A stretch of DNA of 64,000 nucleotides from Halichondria panicea (Eukaryota; Porifera; Demospongiae; Suberitida; Halichondriidae), in assembly GCF_963675165.1 (NCBI RefSeq), contig NC_087385.1, forward strand, positions 2,790,501 to 2,854,500. Reading direction: 5' to 3'. The notes under the pieces are model-generated. The model saw only the letters and a list, made by a program, of their open reading frames with translations, did no database searches and was not told the origin of the DNA. Every line of letters begins with the position of its first letter. The stretch's first letter is position 1. Shown piece by piece: positions 12,101 to 27,100 of the stretch. A program made the translations under genes and the position numbers.

Positions 12101-15100
12101 CATTCGCAATAACAGTTATCTTCTTGGGTCGTTGAAGAGAGGCTAACACTTCAAACTTTTGAAAACAATCATAATAATTAATGATGTCAATTAAAAAACG
12201 AAAATACCTGGTCTTCAAACTGAACAATAGTAGGCTGATCTCCAGGAAATGGATCATGCTCATAAGATTCACAATAGCTTCCCGGCAGAGTAACTGTCAG
12301 TGACGATTGAAGAGGGACCATGATTGAGCTGAACTTGCTATAAGTGAGAGACAAAGAGCTCACTACATTAGGGTCTTTCTTCTTGAGTACATACATCATT
12401 TGACATTTACGTTCAAAAGTTACTGACCTATTACTGATAAGTCGTGGTAGATTTCTACAAACCCTGTCCATCGTGTTCTTGCCGGTGTCAATGTGTTTGT
12501 TACACAGCTCAAGCAACCTGTCACTCAGCTTTAACATGTCCTACATGTATGTCAGAGTAACAGAGTTAATTACACTTAAATGAGCACACTACAAGCTTAC
12601 GTCAATCAACTTCCCAATTAAAGGTAGCTCTTTCCTGCATAGTGCCGATGATAACACAATACGTAGACTAAATGTATTCAGGTGGAAGATAGCTTACTTT
12701 GCTTTTGTGAGAATCATATCACATCTACTCTTCCGATCGGCATGGGTAGACTGAAGAAATGGGTATTGACACGCAAACACAATTTACCAAAAGTACCCAT
12801 ACCTTGCTGACTGCAACCATCATCCACAATGCTTGCTGAGGAAAATACTTTAGAAGCTTGAGCACAATTGTCTGCATTCAAAATGAAACTACCTCAGGAC
12901 AGTGTCGTGTATATATAGTGTACACATTGTTTACAGCCGGCTTGCATACCTCCAGGTGAGCAAAGACATCCGTGTTGGGATGGCAGATTCGGGATATAAG
13001 TTGGGGAAAAGCAATAAGGAACTGGTAGGGAGGAAGTCGATCTCTGTTGGTCTTTATGAGCTGGAGACAGAAGACTATGAATTCCGTGCTAGCACAGACT
13101 CTCATACCAGTTAGCTACGTTGGTCATACTACAAGTAGCTGTCCGTTATATACAACCTACAGCTATGAAATAACCATGCAACAAACCTCATTTAGTTGCG
13201 CAAGAGTTATCTTCATTGCATTTCGCTCCTGACTCTTTTTACCTATAAAACCATGATCAAAGAATTGCACACCATTTCTGCCGTCTTATGCATTAGTACC
13301 TTGATCTGGAACATTAGATCCGAAGTCTAGCCAGAGTGTGAGCAACCTGGGCATACACTGATATAAAAATTTGCTGCCGTATTGCAGTGTGTTTCCGTAG
13401 TGACGAACGATAAACAGTAGAAATTCCCTACAAAAACATGCCATTTTTTTAATGAAAAATAACAGAAATTTCTATTTACAAACCCAGATTTTCTTGGCCT
13501 ATGACTTGCAAGTACAGTCATTAGCCGATCGTAGTACTTCCCGAGATAAAAATGTCCATCTTCAAATTCGGGCATTACAGTGATAACATTCTGAGGGTAG
13601 TAAGGGTAATTCACAATACTCAAAAACTATCAGGTTCAAGCAATCATGAAACTGTACCTTGTACTGCTTTAATACAGTTTGTGTATCACAATGTGCAGTG
13701 TCTTCCATCCATTTTCCAATTAACAGCAGTGCCTATAGAACAGAAAAATCTAACCGTAAGGTGTTACTAGGGTTTCAAAACTTATAAACTTACTTCTGCA
13801 TGTGTTTTATCCCCAGTACCAGCAAAAGGAGTGGAAACATCTGGCCACTTCTCACTGAATTAAGATGACAAACATGACTGACCATCTCCTAACACTAATA
13901 ATTATACCTGACAGATTTCTGGAGGCCATGTAGAGCCTCATAAGATGACACTTGAGTGTTCTCATACTCAGCTCTTTCCATGTAGTACTCAGGCAAGGAG
14001 TAGTCTCTAGCGTTTAACAGGAAGCTCAGAGCAGTTTGCAAGTAGCCATCTCTGAGACATTGAAACTTATATCATAAATTATATGCACCATATAAAAATT
14101 ATTATACTTATATACTCACCTTCTTGCTATACTAGCACTACGTAGCCAATACTTTCCGACTGGTAAATCATTTCTATACAATATAAGTAAAATAATTAAG
14201 GGCAACAGGGAGAACATACGAACTTTGATTCAATTCCCAGTATAACTCTACGCAAACTCAAAATTGGTTCTTGAGTACGAAATGATTCCTTTGAGAGAGA
14301 AAACGTTTAAAATGTCATAGTAAACATTTTAGGCTTACTTGAAGAAGCTGAAACCTTGCTTCCCAATTTTTGATAAACATTTCTTCACCCGGGCTTACAC
14401 TGTCCTTATTGACAATGAAATGCATGACACCCTCCTCCAGCTCTTGAAGCATGTGCAACCTACAGAAACCTTTTTAATGAATCAGTATACGCGCACTACA
14501 CCTAGCCATGTGTGTCTTACGTGCCTAACAATGTACTCATACGCTCTCTGATATGAACCCTGCTCCAGACTAGCAGTGCACAGAGGGCCCATCTGCTCCA
14601 TACGAACTTTGGATAAACGAGACAAGAATGTCTTGACATCCTACATAATTATAAGGAAACAAACAATGACAATTTCATTATACGATGATACTTTGACCTT
14701 TATATAACCACAGTATAATACTGTTGTACACTAACCTTGTGTTTTGCTGTTAAGAGCAGCCTGCCTAAATTCACATTCCAATTCTTGCTCCCTGTCATCT
14801 CCTATAGATGAGAATCTAATAGATTTTGTCAATAAGTGGAGCTAACTACCATGCTTAGATGTTCTTGCAATATGTCCCACTGCCCAAGATTCCAAGCAGC
14901 TTCCACACGATATGAATTCAATCTTTTCATCCATACTGGCCTGACAAGTAAAGACAATTTTTTAACAACATACACTTTTGGACGATGACTTACTTGCTGG
15001 CTTGCAGACCCTTGACGTGCATTAGAGCAGAGGCGAACTCTCCTTGTCTTATCATGCAGCGAAGTAAACCCTGCAAGCACACATAGATTATAGCAAGTAC

Positions 15101-18100
15101 GAGCAATAATACTAACCTCATGACTGGAAATATTGTCTCGGTCGGTCTGAATGACTTTCTCATAACAGGCAGCAGCATCACGATAATTACCTTTAGTGGA
15201 GAATGAATTAAGGAATACAAATTGGATATTGAATGAAAAAGGGTTCCAGAGGAAATATTCTATTAGCAATCCAACAACAACTAAAGCATACTGAGGTGCA
15301 TGTAAAATGAATGTTTTATATAATGACTACTGCTTATTGTGCCTATAATATATGCACTAAGGTCATACCTGTACACTCGTACTGGAGTGTAAGCTCACTA
15401 AGCTCTGGATCTGCAGTACGTAGTACAGCAGCTCCAGCTATACTGTCTGAATCTCCAAGCGACACATACACTTTCTATGCAAATGAATGACATGACATGA
15501 AAAAGTAGCATTTAATTGTACATGTATACCAGTAAGAATCCTAGGTTATCCCTCAAACAGGTGCTGTCTTCCTGCAAGTGGAGCTCCAGATACATGAGTG
15601 CTCTAGTGTAGGCCTGACACCTGAAGGCTGCATGTGCCAGGTTTTCCTATTAGTGGAGAGTAAATGAATAAGCATTATCACAAAAACTTCTTACTTTCGG
15701 TACTCTGTCAAGAAATGAAGATACTTTCTCTACTTCTTCATGGTTTCCTATCAGTGGTAAAATGGAATCATTGATACCTTCGTAATGCCTACATAATTAT
15801 ACCTTTCATCGGTAAAGCTTTGGCCTTCCTCACAGCATGTGCCTTATTTTTAGCACTAGCCCACGCAGTAAGATGGTCAAGAAGAGAGAAGATTGTTTGG
15901 GCACACATGTTCGTGAAATCTACAGAAGGAACCACGCAAAATCATACTGCCCAACACATAATAATTATACACTACAAAAAAACTACTAAAACTAGAGCAC
16001 TGAAGTGCAAACCCTCGGCTGGTGACATGATTATAAAGAAACCAGAAGAGTGATATAATGCAATGCATGTAGTGGTGTATGACTGAACTGACTAGCACAG
16101 CAACTCAGGAGCAATAAAACTAAACCAGACTAGAGGCATGCAATGAGAACAGAGTTTTAGTGGTAATGAGGCATGCCCAGTGGACTAGGATCACAGCAAA
16201 GATGCCTGGAGTCTCAGAGAAGTACATGTATGATATGACTCCTGGGATCCTGGATTCAGCTAACAGAGCAACAAACAAGTCACAATTCTAACTTTCTATT
16301 GTAGTGACCCTTTTCCACTGTTTTTGGTACGGGATTACCTCAGCTGTTAATACGGAGGATACCTCGAATAAAGGCCGCGCGTAGTTAGCTAGCTACATGT
16401 AGCTGCCAACGTGCAAGTTCAAGCTTCTTAGTTTTTGCTTGCTTTTATTCGACAACCAAGCTCTAACATCGAAAATCTAGTATTGTTAAAACTAATAACT
16501 TATTGTGTGAAGGCTATCCATGCTATAAACGCAGTGCTGTGGCAACCAGGTGAGCAGATCCTGAAATTACAAACAGACAAACAAACAGACAAACCAAACG
16601 ACTACTATACCCGTGGCCGCCCACGCGCGCCTCGGGTAATAATGCTCAGCAATAATGCTTCAGCAAAAATTAATAATGCTCACCTGCATGATCAGCCAGA
16701 ATGTCATGGTTGCTCACACAACTTTTTAGAACTGCCATCATTTCTCCCAACACCTACATGCACGTATATATAATTAATAAGAATATGCCAGGATATATTG
16801 TACCTTCCTACTGACATCACTTGAGCATGTTGTCAGCAAACAGGTAAGAATGTATGGAAGAAGATACTGTGCTATAGATTTATCATGCTGCAAAGGAAAT
16901 TATCAATTACATTAAGAAGACTAAATCTATCTTACCTGAAAAATAATACTGCAAGGAGAAAATACACTCCTGGGAATACCCTCTTGGAGCTAAAGAGGAT
17001 AATGTAATACATGTAGCATAAACACTAAAAAAAAACTGCTATAATAATATGTAAGTGTACAGGATGAACTGAATGGAAGTATCCGTATGCAAACAATGAT
17101 AAAAAATGTAATGACAAGAAAACTTTATAAAGGGCTAATAGAGCAGTTTCATCCAAAAAAGGGTAAGGTTAAAGTTCACAATGACTGCTCGACCAAACTA
17201 ACACGGTAGCTAGCGCTTTAGTGCGAGGCTAACTACCTTAATGTTACTATTGTAAACGGGTACTAATTTTAGCAAATTTGTAAAAAAAAAAACGCATTTA
17301 CAAAAAAATAATATTTAGGAACTTTTTCTAATGAAAATGTACTTTTGAGAGTGTGCTAAGCAAGCTAGCCTTTTTTCATGTATATCTGACTCCAAAATTT
17401 CCATTCAACCTTAAAACTTACATTGTGCTAATGAATTTGCTGCAAACCCGCCAAAATTAGTACTCTAAAAACAAAGAAAAATCTGAAAACGCTGAAATCA
17501 CTACAAGTCCCGAGTAACCTTACGGTAGTAGGTCGAATAGAAATTGGTTACGTTATAGGAAAGGATCTACCTGCATGGTCAAATATTATGAGAGCAGTTT
17601 GCAACCCAGGAGCTAAAACCCTAAAACATGGCTATAATTATATTAGAAGTTTAGATAAGCGATTAGTTGTACTCGCACAAGTTACAGCTGGAATACGTAC
17701 GCATGGACACACGTTAAGTTTTACCGCATAATACCTCTGTGGCTACGCCTCAAGGCATAATAAACAGTAACTTCAATAGTGCACTCACCTTGTGGACTAG
17801 ATACGAACTCCACTTATGGAGCCAAATGTGGTAGCTGGCTTTCTTTGACAACTTGAATATAGGGTGTGTTACTTGTCGAAGATCAGGTAAATTTGCGGAG
17901 TAGCTACATCAATGTGATAATCAGTATGACTAACTACATGTATGAGAACAATTCTCATTGTCCACATACTTAGAATTAAGATGAGGTCGCAACACTTCCT
18001 GACATTCTTCTGTCAGCCGTTCCCAAATTCGAGCTCCTTCACTGAAATTTTGACAGTTATTCTGTTACTACATTTTTTCATTTATGTAGTTTATCTACCT

Positions 18101-21100
18101 TCCACGTTCAATGCTTTTGCAGTCAAATAACTTTAAGATTTCTTGAATAGCAAATGCACAGCAATCCTACAAAGTGAAAGGCTCTTACGACATCAAATAA
18201 AAGCAATAGCAAGTACGTACCTGTGATCGGGTATTCGAAGCAGCTAGATAGGCTCTTGAAAGCTCACCCAGAAGGTCAACAACAAAGTCACCATCAACCT
18301 GAGGAGAAAAGAAAAGTAAGCATGCACATGGTGCAAAATGAAGCACTCCTTTAGATCAACTAGCATTGGGTCAATATAAAATTCCTTCTTTTGGTAGCAA
18401 CATGGACATGCAATGCCAGAACTCGTTCAAAGCTAACGTACCTTAACTATTCCTAGTTAGCTATGTTACCTTCCTGCTAAAAATGTACAGTTAACGTCTA
18501 TTAGGCTAGAGACAGTTGACAAGGTGATGATAAGGGAAGTTCTACTTAGATTTTGTAACAGAAGTAGTATCGTTTCGATAAACATGAAACAAAAACGAAC
18601 TCCACACAATGACGCCATAAATTATATTCACCTCATAATACTTCACCACACGAGTTTCACGAGCTATTGGAATGTCCAGCCTGTAGGGAAAGCCATACTC
18701 AGCTTACTGATTTGACCTGTTGTAACTACGTGCACAGAAAAAATAGATAGAAAAATGTTACCGTAGATAGTGACAACTTATGCCTCAAAGATAATATGGC
18801 AGACATTAGCCTCGATCCTAGGCCCACTATCATCAGGGAAGTGGGCCTGGTATTGACTGCTTGCGCATGCACTAACCATCCGCCGGTATCTGGCGGCTAT
18901 GGATACAACGTTTATGGTCAGTAAAACAATACGTCACAACAAACATGTGGATTGAAGTATATAGAAAGTTCGATTGAACGTTTCTAGCCCATCTGATATA
19001 GCATTCTTATATAGCTACTGAAAAAACGACTCACAGCCTGCGACAGTGTGGATGACAATCGTCTGAACAGAGTGAAAGCTGACAAGAGCCTATATGGACA
19101 GGCCACACCACACCCTAATCCTGTTTTTGAATTCTTTGTCTGTATATTCTTTGTCTGTATATTTATATTCTGATAAACATTCAGTATTATGGAAAGTTTT
19201 TCGGGAAAAATATCCACTAATTTTGCGCATGCGCAAGCAGTCAGTAACAGAAGGTGGCTAGGCGGACATACTCTTTTTTTACCTATACATGCACAACCGC
19301 TTACGTACTTGCCAGGGTCAATGGCACCCAATTCCCCAAAGCACTTGCCGTACTGCTCTCTCAACTCAACATCAGCTCCACGTAGACTTAGCAGCATCTG
19401 AATAACAAGGAAGTAGGATGAACACTTATACTGAAACTCTTACACACGCTAAATCTTGATTGTGATAAAAACGTTTGATGCTGTAGTAAACTTACATGTA
19501 TAACTTACAGTTCTTATAATTTCAGTTATGATCGGATCAACAGTGTCACTGCCAACCATGTATTTCTGAAGCTCAACCTGTAGGGGGAAATCCAGTTATG
19601 GAGTCACGAACACACTGAGACCCACCTTGCTACTTTTGAGGAGGGAATGAAGGCTCTTGAGAGCATCTCTTGTTATATCTGAACGTTCTTGGGCAACTCC
19701 TTTCAGAAGGTGGCGTAATTGCTCATGAAGACTGAGAAGGGAAACGTGGTCACAACGCATCCATAACAGCTAGTATGTAATTATGCACCTCCGAGGAGTT
19801 TCTGAGTGCTCCTTTAGTACTAAGCTAACTTCAGCCATCTCTGGAGTCTCAGGTAAGAGATAAATCTCATTGAAGAATGGGGACAACACGGTCCTGGAAT
19901 TAAATAATAGTTCTTATATTATTATAGCACTTACTATTGCTAACTGACCTATTCTCTACAATTAAGAAGTTGAATATGGTTGAAACCGCTTGAGGATACT
20001 GCTTGACGAAAGGCGAGAGAGCAACAACAATCTGACCGAGTAGAGGTCCTAAAGAGTTCAGCTCAACGCTGAATGTGAGATTAAAATGAGAGTGGTGAGC
20101 TTTTAAAACACGAACTAACCAGTGAATAAATGAGTTCCATGCCCTCAGAGTGACGCAAATCAGTTCACTATCTTTGAAAGTCAAGCAATGCCTAATACAG
20201 ACAAAAAGTGGATCAACTTATATAGGACATAGTATTACCGTACGTACACTATAACCAGCTATGTACCTAAGCATAGTAATTATCTTCATTTTGACATCAG
20301 TGATGTGCTTAGCTCCCATTAGCTCCATCAATTCAATCAAGCTCTCTAAAGCCTATGAAAAACATTGCAAAAGCTGGTATAGTAGGAAAAGAGAAAAGGA
20401 GACATACCAAGACTCCCAGAGAGAAGCTGCTGTTTTCAAAAACATCCACTCGAACTAGAGTGATGTTGAAGTATGCGATCACACCTAGTAAATGTGGTTC
20501 CAAGTACTGGATCTGCAATGAAGACATTGGAGTATGATACTTTTGGAATTACCAATAGTACACGTACTGTAATCACGAAAAGTGGAAATCAAATTGTGTC
20601 TTAGTATACGGACACAAACATACTTACGCTGTTGGTCTTTGTCCCAGGTTCTATCTCAGCTAACATCTGAACTCCTGACAGCATTCTTTCCCTGTGTGTA
20701 CTCAGGTGCAGCACTAACAGGTTAAGAATATTCTTGGACGCACTTCGCAGGAGATCCGTCATTTCAAACTCAAATGTGGACTGAAGAGCAAACAACTTAA
20801 TACAACCAAAACAATTTGATTTCACATCTACATTCTGATGCAAAGGCTTGTTTCATGTTAGTTTACTGGGAGTCAAGGTTTCATCTGTTCTATTAACCTA
20901 TTACTAAATGCTCGACTGAATCTTAAAGCTGACTTTGCGCCATAACTCAAGCATTACATATAAACATCACATCACACCTTGAGAAAACTAGACACCGTTT
21001 GCAGCTCTTTTTGACCACCTCTCTGGATCATGTGTAGGAAAATGTGCATAAAACAGTCCACCACTAAACTTCCCGTATTCTGCAACCAAAGCGATGATTG

Positions 21101-24100
21101 AACATTCATGTCAGGTAAAACAATTTTGGCACTAGTCTTACGATTTCGAGGTGAGCTGCCATCACTTTTAAAGCAGATAATGATGCACTAGTAGCTCGGC
21201 AAACAAGGAGTGGAACCATAACATCCTCAGTGATCTGTACACTATACTATAATAAGCAATTTTCACAACCACGTTAATTATACCTTAAAAAATTTGCTGA
21301 GTTCGACTTGAAACAATTTTGCCATCTACAAAAGCAGAGGATATAATTATTTTGTCAGTTACGTTTGTTAATTGCAATCAAAACTGAGTTTGGTGAGCAC
21401 TTTTGCATAGTACGTACATGGAAGATACTTGATGCAAGCTCCAGTAAAAATATACCTGGTAGAGTATGCTCTGTTTCTTTGGAGTAGTGGTTTGCTTACT
21501 TTCGTGGATCAAGCTCACAATAAGCTACAGTTTAACGCCGTAAACACATTAGTATGCATAACGATCAATGGCACTTACATGCATAACGATCAATGGCACG
21601 GCACTTATACATGCATAACGATCAATGGCACTTACTCTACATATGGACTCCTTGTGGCGAGAGAGGAGCTTCTTAGCAGGGAGCTTCAGGAACTCGGCAA
21701 GTCTCTGAATCTAGAGATGATTACATCTTTTTTTAGCAAATTCCGTTCACAATAGAACCAAATACAACATGATTGTAAGTCTTAGAGATATAATACTGTA
21801 TTACTAGAATATTTTGCGGGTGAAAAATCTTGTGAATGAGCCAAAAGCAGCAAAAAATTAACCCTTTGCGATCTAACTAATTGCGTTCTGGCAAGGATTG
21901 TGTGGTACTGATTTAGGTTTTGCGATTTTATTTTTGGGAATTGGTCAACCCTCGCAAAGATCGTATAATTATGTTTGATGCTTGCAAAACATTCTAGTTA
22001 TACGATAGGCCTCTTTTTCCCCTGGAACAATAATTTGTAATTAGCTATATAAACCTGTAAGTAACTGTGAAGTATTGGTGATTCGATCCATATATCCTTG
22101 TCTTACCTGGACATATGCTGCTGACTTTACGGCCATGCTGGGCTCCAGGTAAAATTTGAGAAGTGCCAGCAGGCAAGTTGTGAACAAGTTGTCTTTGGAG
22201 AATCTGTAAGAAATCAAACCAACAACGATATGATGTTTTGAAAATGGTTTACACAGGAAGTACGTAATATGTACCTGCAAATCTGTCCAAATGCCGTAAC
22301 TGTGAATTCCTGCAGCCTGTACATACATGCATAATACGTTGTAAGTTAGTTAAGTATTAAAAAAATTAGCTTAATTAAATGTGTGTACACCATTAAGTAC
22401 TACGTGCATAAGGCCAGAAAAATTACTTCACATTGCCGTGTCCTCCCTGCTGATAGGCCTCCTTGAGTCTCAAGATGACAGGGTGCTGTTCTGTCTCCTC
22501 TGTGCTCGACGAGTTGTCCCCTGTGCAGAAAAGTTGCTCGATACTAGAGCTGAACGGGACATAAAGAAGGCGTATTATAGTCGTGTACAGCCTAAGCTAT
22601 AAAAACAAGTATCTCATGCCAAGTACGTGCTTGTAATACTCGTATTAACAAATATACATTTGTTTCAATGAAGGTATGCGAATACTTTGAGAGAGAAAAA
22701 GCTGGTGACCTCAAGGACAGCATGCTACTTGCTCTCTCCTTAGCTAGTATTTGTTTGCACACACGCACACACAATTTGCAATCGGAACAGTCTCGCATTC
22801 GAAACCAGATAGACGGTAACTATAATGCTATTTATGCAAGCAGCTATCATGTTGCATATTCTTGCATCCCACAATCAAATAGACATTTGGTGAGGCCTGT
22901 GCAACCTCATTGAAATGGCGGCGTTTAATGGAAGAAATACGTAAATCGCACAAGTAAGATTGGCCTATTTATGTACTAGTCGAGTTAATTATAATACATT
23001 TCTAGCACTATGGCATATACATCTTGCTTTTAGAAAGCAATTGCATTTCGTTATACAGAATAATTATAGTTTACACGCAAACAGAATGATCATACTTTAC
23101 ATGAAAATAACCGTTAACTTACACATAATGTACAGAATGGAGCTAACCTTATTACAGCCAAGACAGATGGATCATAATGCGTGAAGAGCTTTAGGAAGAG
23201 CCGGTCAATCAAACTGGAGTCAACTAGTACTGTATACATTTGCATAAACAAAGTAATTTTCCACATAAATTACGATGACACTAACCAAACAAGGACTTGA
23301 CTTTGAACAAACACTTCAACAGGGCTGGGCAAACAGACAAACAAAATGCTAAATAGGGTGCACTGATAATTGTAACACAAGAAAAGTTCATCCCATCAAA
23401 GTCATGCATGGCAGCAGACAAACCTCTGAGAAGCCATGGCTCTGACACCCCTAACACTGGCTGCACTACCCATTCCAGTAGTTGTTTGCTCACAGTACAT
23501 TCTGAGTGGACTAAAATTAATCAAAACAGCATGGCGGTTGCAGCAAACTAACCACATGGACAGACATCAAGTCTGAAATCATAGTGAACAGGATGGCAAA
23601 ATCCTGTGGTAGGACCACCCTTATAAGAAGAGCTAAGGAGGTAAAAGACAATCACACGACTACATGTACATACCCAACGTGGGACCAAACATGCACGTGC
23701 TTCACCTTGATAGCTGAGATTGCGAGAGAGTCAACAACATTGCTGGTACCTCATTTATATACATGGACTGGACATTGGGATCTTTGAAGTCATTTGCACT
23801 GTTCAAAACATGCCATCATCTGTCATACCATTACAATAATAATCGTAAGAAGTGCACACCTGGAAAGCATTTCGAGGATATTAGCAGCATTGTCCAGTGG
23901 CAGAGAATCAAAGAGTAATGGAAGTGCTTTCACAAGGCTCGACAGCACACCATTGCCATCACTCTATGCATTTTAGAGTACAGTTTGTCTCTAATTAATA
24001 CTATAGGATATAAGTATATACAAAAACACTGTAACAACCATGGCATGCTTACCAGTACCGACTTAAAGCAACTGAGCTTCAGCTCATTCTGATTGCGAGG

Positions 24101-27100
24101 CAGTGCAGCAACAGCGAACAGGCTACTGCTTTTACAATGAGGAGCTGGGGAAATATATAAGCACGACACACGTACACATAAAAATTAATTATCGAAAAAT
24201 ATAACCAGTGCATATAATAATCTGACACTAACCATCCTTCTGTTCAGGGCGCAGGTATAGAGAATCCCTGAGAAGTTGAGTATCTATAAGGGATGAGTTG
24301 ACACCTTCCTGTTGCTCCTACAGAGGACCAATCAACAGGTCAGGTAACTTAGTGTACAGCAGATCGAGAATCATATAACAGACTATAGTCAAAAAGAGAG
24401 TTGCGCACAAAATCAACTACCTGTGGCCAAGGCAGGACAATCAGTGACACAAGTCGATTAGTAACTGCGTCTGTGAGCTTTAGGAGACCTGCATATATTC
24501 ATTGTACCATACATGTAGTATCGAAGCCTTACAGAATAAAAAATCAAGCTCTTAAAATTACCTGCGGAGAAGAAAATAGCCCCAATACTGTCTATAATGA
24601 CTGAGAGGACCTGGAAACAAATAACAATAAAGAGACACGTAAATAATAAACAATTTAATCAGGGTGTCTGTCATACAGGATTTTGAAGTAAAGAGGGGAA
24701 ATAAGAAAAGTAACTAGCTAAAAAAAAAGGTCATTCAATACCCCTGTTAGTATGTAAAATTGCCAGCTATGGACCCCAACTAGTACCTGAATGCAAATTT
24801 TAGGGGGGGGATTGGAGCTTCCCCCCCCTGTATGACACCCTGTTAACGTACCTTGTCCACAAAGCTCAGTCCCTGATAGAAAGTGGTGTCAAATACACTA
24901 TCATTCAGAAACAAGGCATGATTCACACTGCGCTCCCAGCAACGGCAGAAGCAATCAACATCACTAGCACTCCACCAAACTCCTGGCTCTAGTCGGGAGT
25001 GGATGTCCACTACAGCACGCAGCCCTTCAAGCCAACACACAAGCTATACAATACAAAACACGAATTGCTCACACATGAGATTCGATATAACTTAGCCTAA
25101 CATACATGTTCAGCGTTCAGTTGTCCCAGTGAGAGGTCAACTATCTGTCTGGCAAGATACACAGCTCTTTGACGAATATGAAAACCACACGATTTTAATT
25201 TTGAAGCACTGAATGGAGGTACAAAAAGATCAGTACAACTGGAACATAGTGACATACAATACAAACAATAATAGGGTTACACAACACAAATTCACTTACT
25301 CTGATTTTGCACAATCTCCTCCTTGACTTTGTTCCCCGGGGCACTGCAAAATACCGTATAGCGGGTAAATTTGGCGATTTGGCGAATCAAAGTGAGAATC
25401 ACCAAAATAAAAAATTGCTTAGCTTGTAATATATCGCAGGTGATAAATATTTACACGCAACATGATCGTCAAACATTGCCAATAATTGCCTCCTTCGCCA
25501 ATTTACCAGGTAGACTACATATTCATACTATTTGAAAGATACATGCACATTCTCACAACTATCAAAACTGCACCTTTTTAGTGTTCTTGCTTGAGATCTC
25601 TTGTCTGACAAGGTGACACAGGGTGGGTACTAGAGGCTGCCACAAAACACAAAATTAATGTAAAGTATTGGATGCAATAAGACCTGAACTGCACCTGCAT
25701 GTTGTTGACATGGCCTGTTCTGTCCACAATTGTTTCACAAGAAAAACTGGGCAGGGGCGGATTCATCAGACAGCACTTGTGCAACAACTCACCCAAACAT
25801 AACTAATTACGGAAAAAATTACCACAATCACTGCTAGTGTATGCGTGGATATATGTACGTATTGTTAGACCATGTGTAGTAGCTGTGCCTGGGGGAGTGT
25901 GGTGGCTGAGGCATATATTGTCTCTAATATATACCAGAGTGGCGGAGTGGTGGCTGAGGCATATTGTCTCTAATATATACCAGAGTGGCAGAGTGTGGTG
26001 GCTGAGGCATATTGTCACTAATATATACCAGAGTGGGGGAGTGTGGTGGCTGAGGCATATTGTCACTAATATATACCAGAGTGGGGGAGTGGTGGCTGAG
26101 GCATATTGTCACAGAGTGGCGGAGTGTGGTGGCTGAGGCATATTGTCACTAATATATACCAGAGTGGCGGAGTGGTGGCTGAGGCATATTGTCACTAATA
26201 TATACCAGAGTGGCGGAGTGGTGGCTGAGGCATATTGTCACTAATATATACCAGAGTGGGGGAGTGTGGTGGCTGAGGCATATTGTCACTAATATACACC
26301 AGAGTGGGGAGTGTGGTGGCTGAGGCATATTGTCACTAATATATACCAAAGGGGCAGCCATGGTCTATTTGGCTTGGAAAATGCTATTTATAACCCACAG
26401 GTTTCTAATTGGTTGAATATTCTCTAAACGGAGAAGCAAAGCATTAATAATGCACTTTTGGGGGCTTTTTATAAAGTGAGAGCATTAATTGTGTGGATTT
26501 CACAGGGCCATCCATATGTTCTCGGGGACAAATCGAAGAGAGCTGAGAATAGGTCTGGAGACTCTTGCAACGATTGTGTGCCCTAGTAGAATTTGGATAG
26601 AGCCACAACCTAGCTGCACAATGGATTTTACGTAATCTACATCTACCCGTTCTTTAAGCCTCCAACGTCAGTTAAATTGACAATTCTAAGAGCACACGGA
26701 AAACTTGCAAGAGTCTCCAGACATTATCTCTCTTCTCCCCTCCAGAGGAAATGTCTGACCCCCAGACTACCTTGAAACGGGTGCAAATTTGTATATTAAA
26801 AAATTGTACTTTTGAGGGTGTGCTAAGCAAGCTAGCCTTTTTTAGACTCCCAAACGTCCATTCAACCTTAAAACTCCTGTTTACGTATACATCTTTTGAC
26901 AAATAATTATTGTGCTAATAAATTTGCTGCAAATCCACCAAAATTTGGTACCAGAAAAATCTGAAAGCGCTAAAATTACTACCCGTCTTTAATAGTAACC
27001 TTAAGGTATCACAGTACACAATAATTTATTAGCACCTGCAAATCTGGATGGGCCAGTGAGTAGCTGCTTGATGTGAGCAGGAGAATGAGGGAGGAAGAGA

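Noticed and set aside
12187-12537. Single 116-codon ATR exon
   Set aside because: Read-through would insert about 30 residues absent from ATR; an intron between 12428 and 12337 restores family length and phase.
18984-19397. 137-codon reverse frame
   Set aside because: Only its first ~30 codons are a real ATR exon ([10 protein letters not shown]); the rest reads into an intronic mobile element.
25899-26349. CRISPR-like array
   Set aside because: The whole unit repeats with no unique spacers, and the sequence is eukaryotic.
25803-26361. Overlapping open frames on both strands with repeated peptide units
   Set aside because: They are produced by the ~48-bp minisatellite within an ATR intron; no splice or start context supports a gene.
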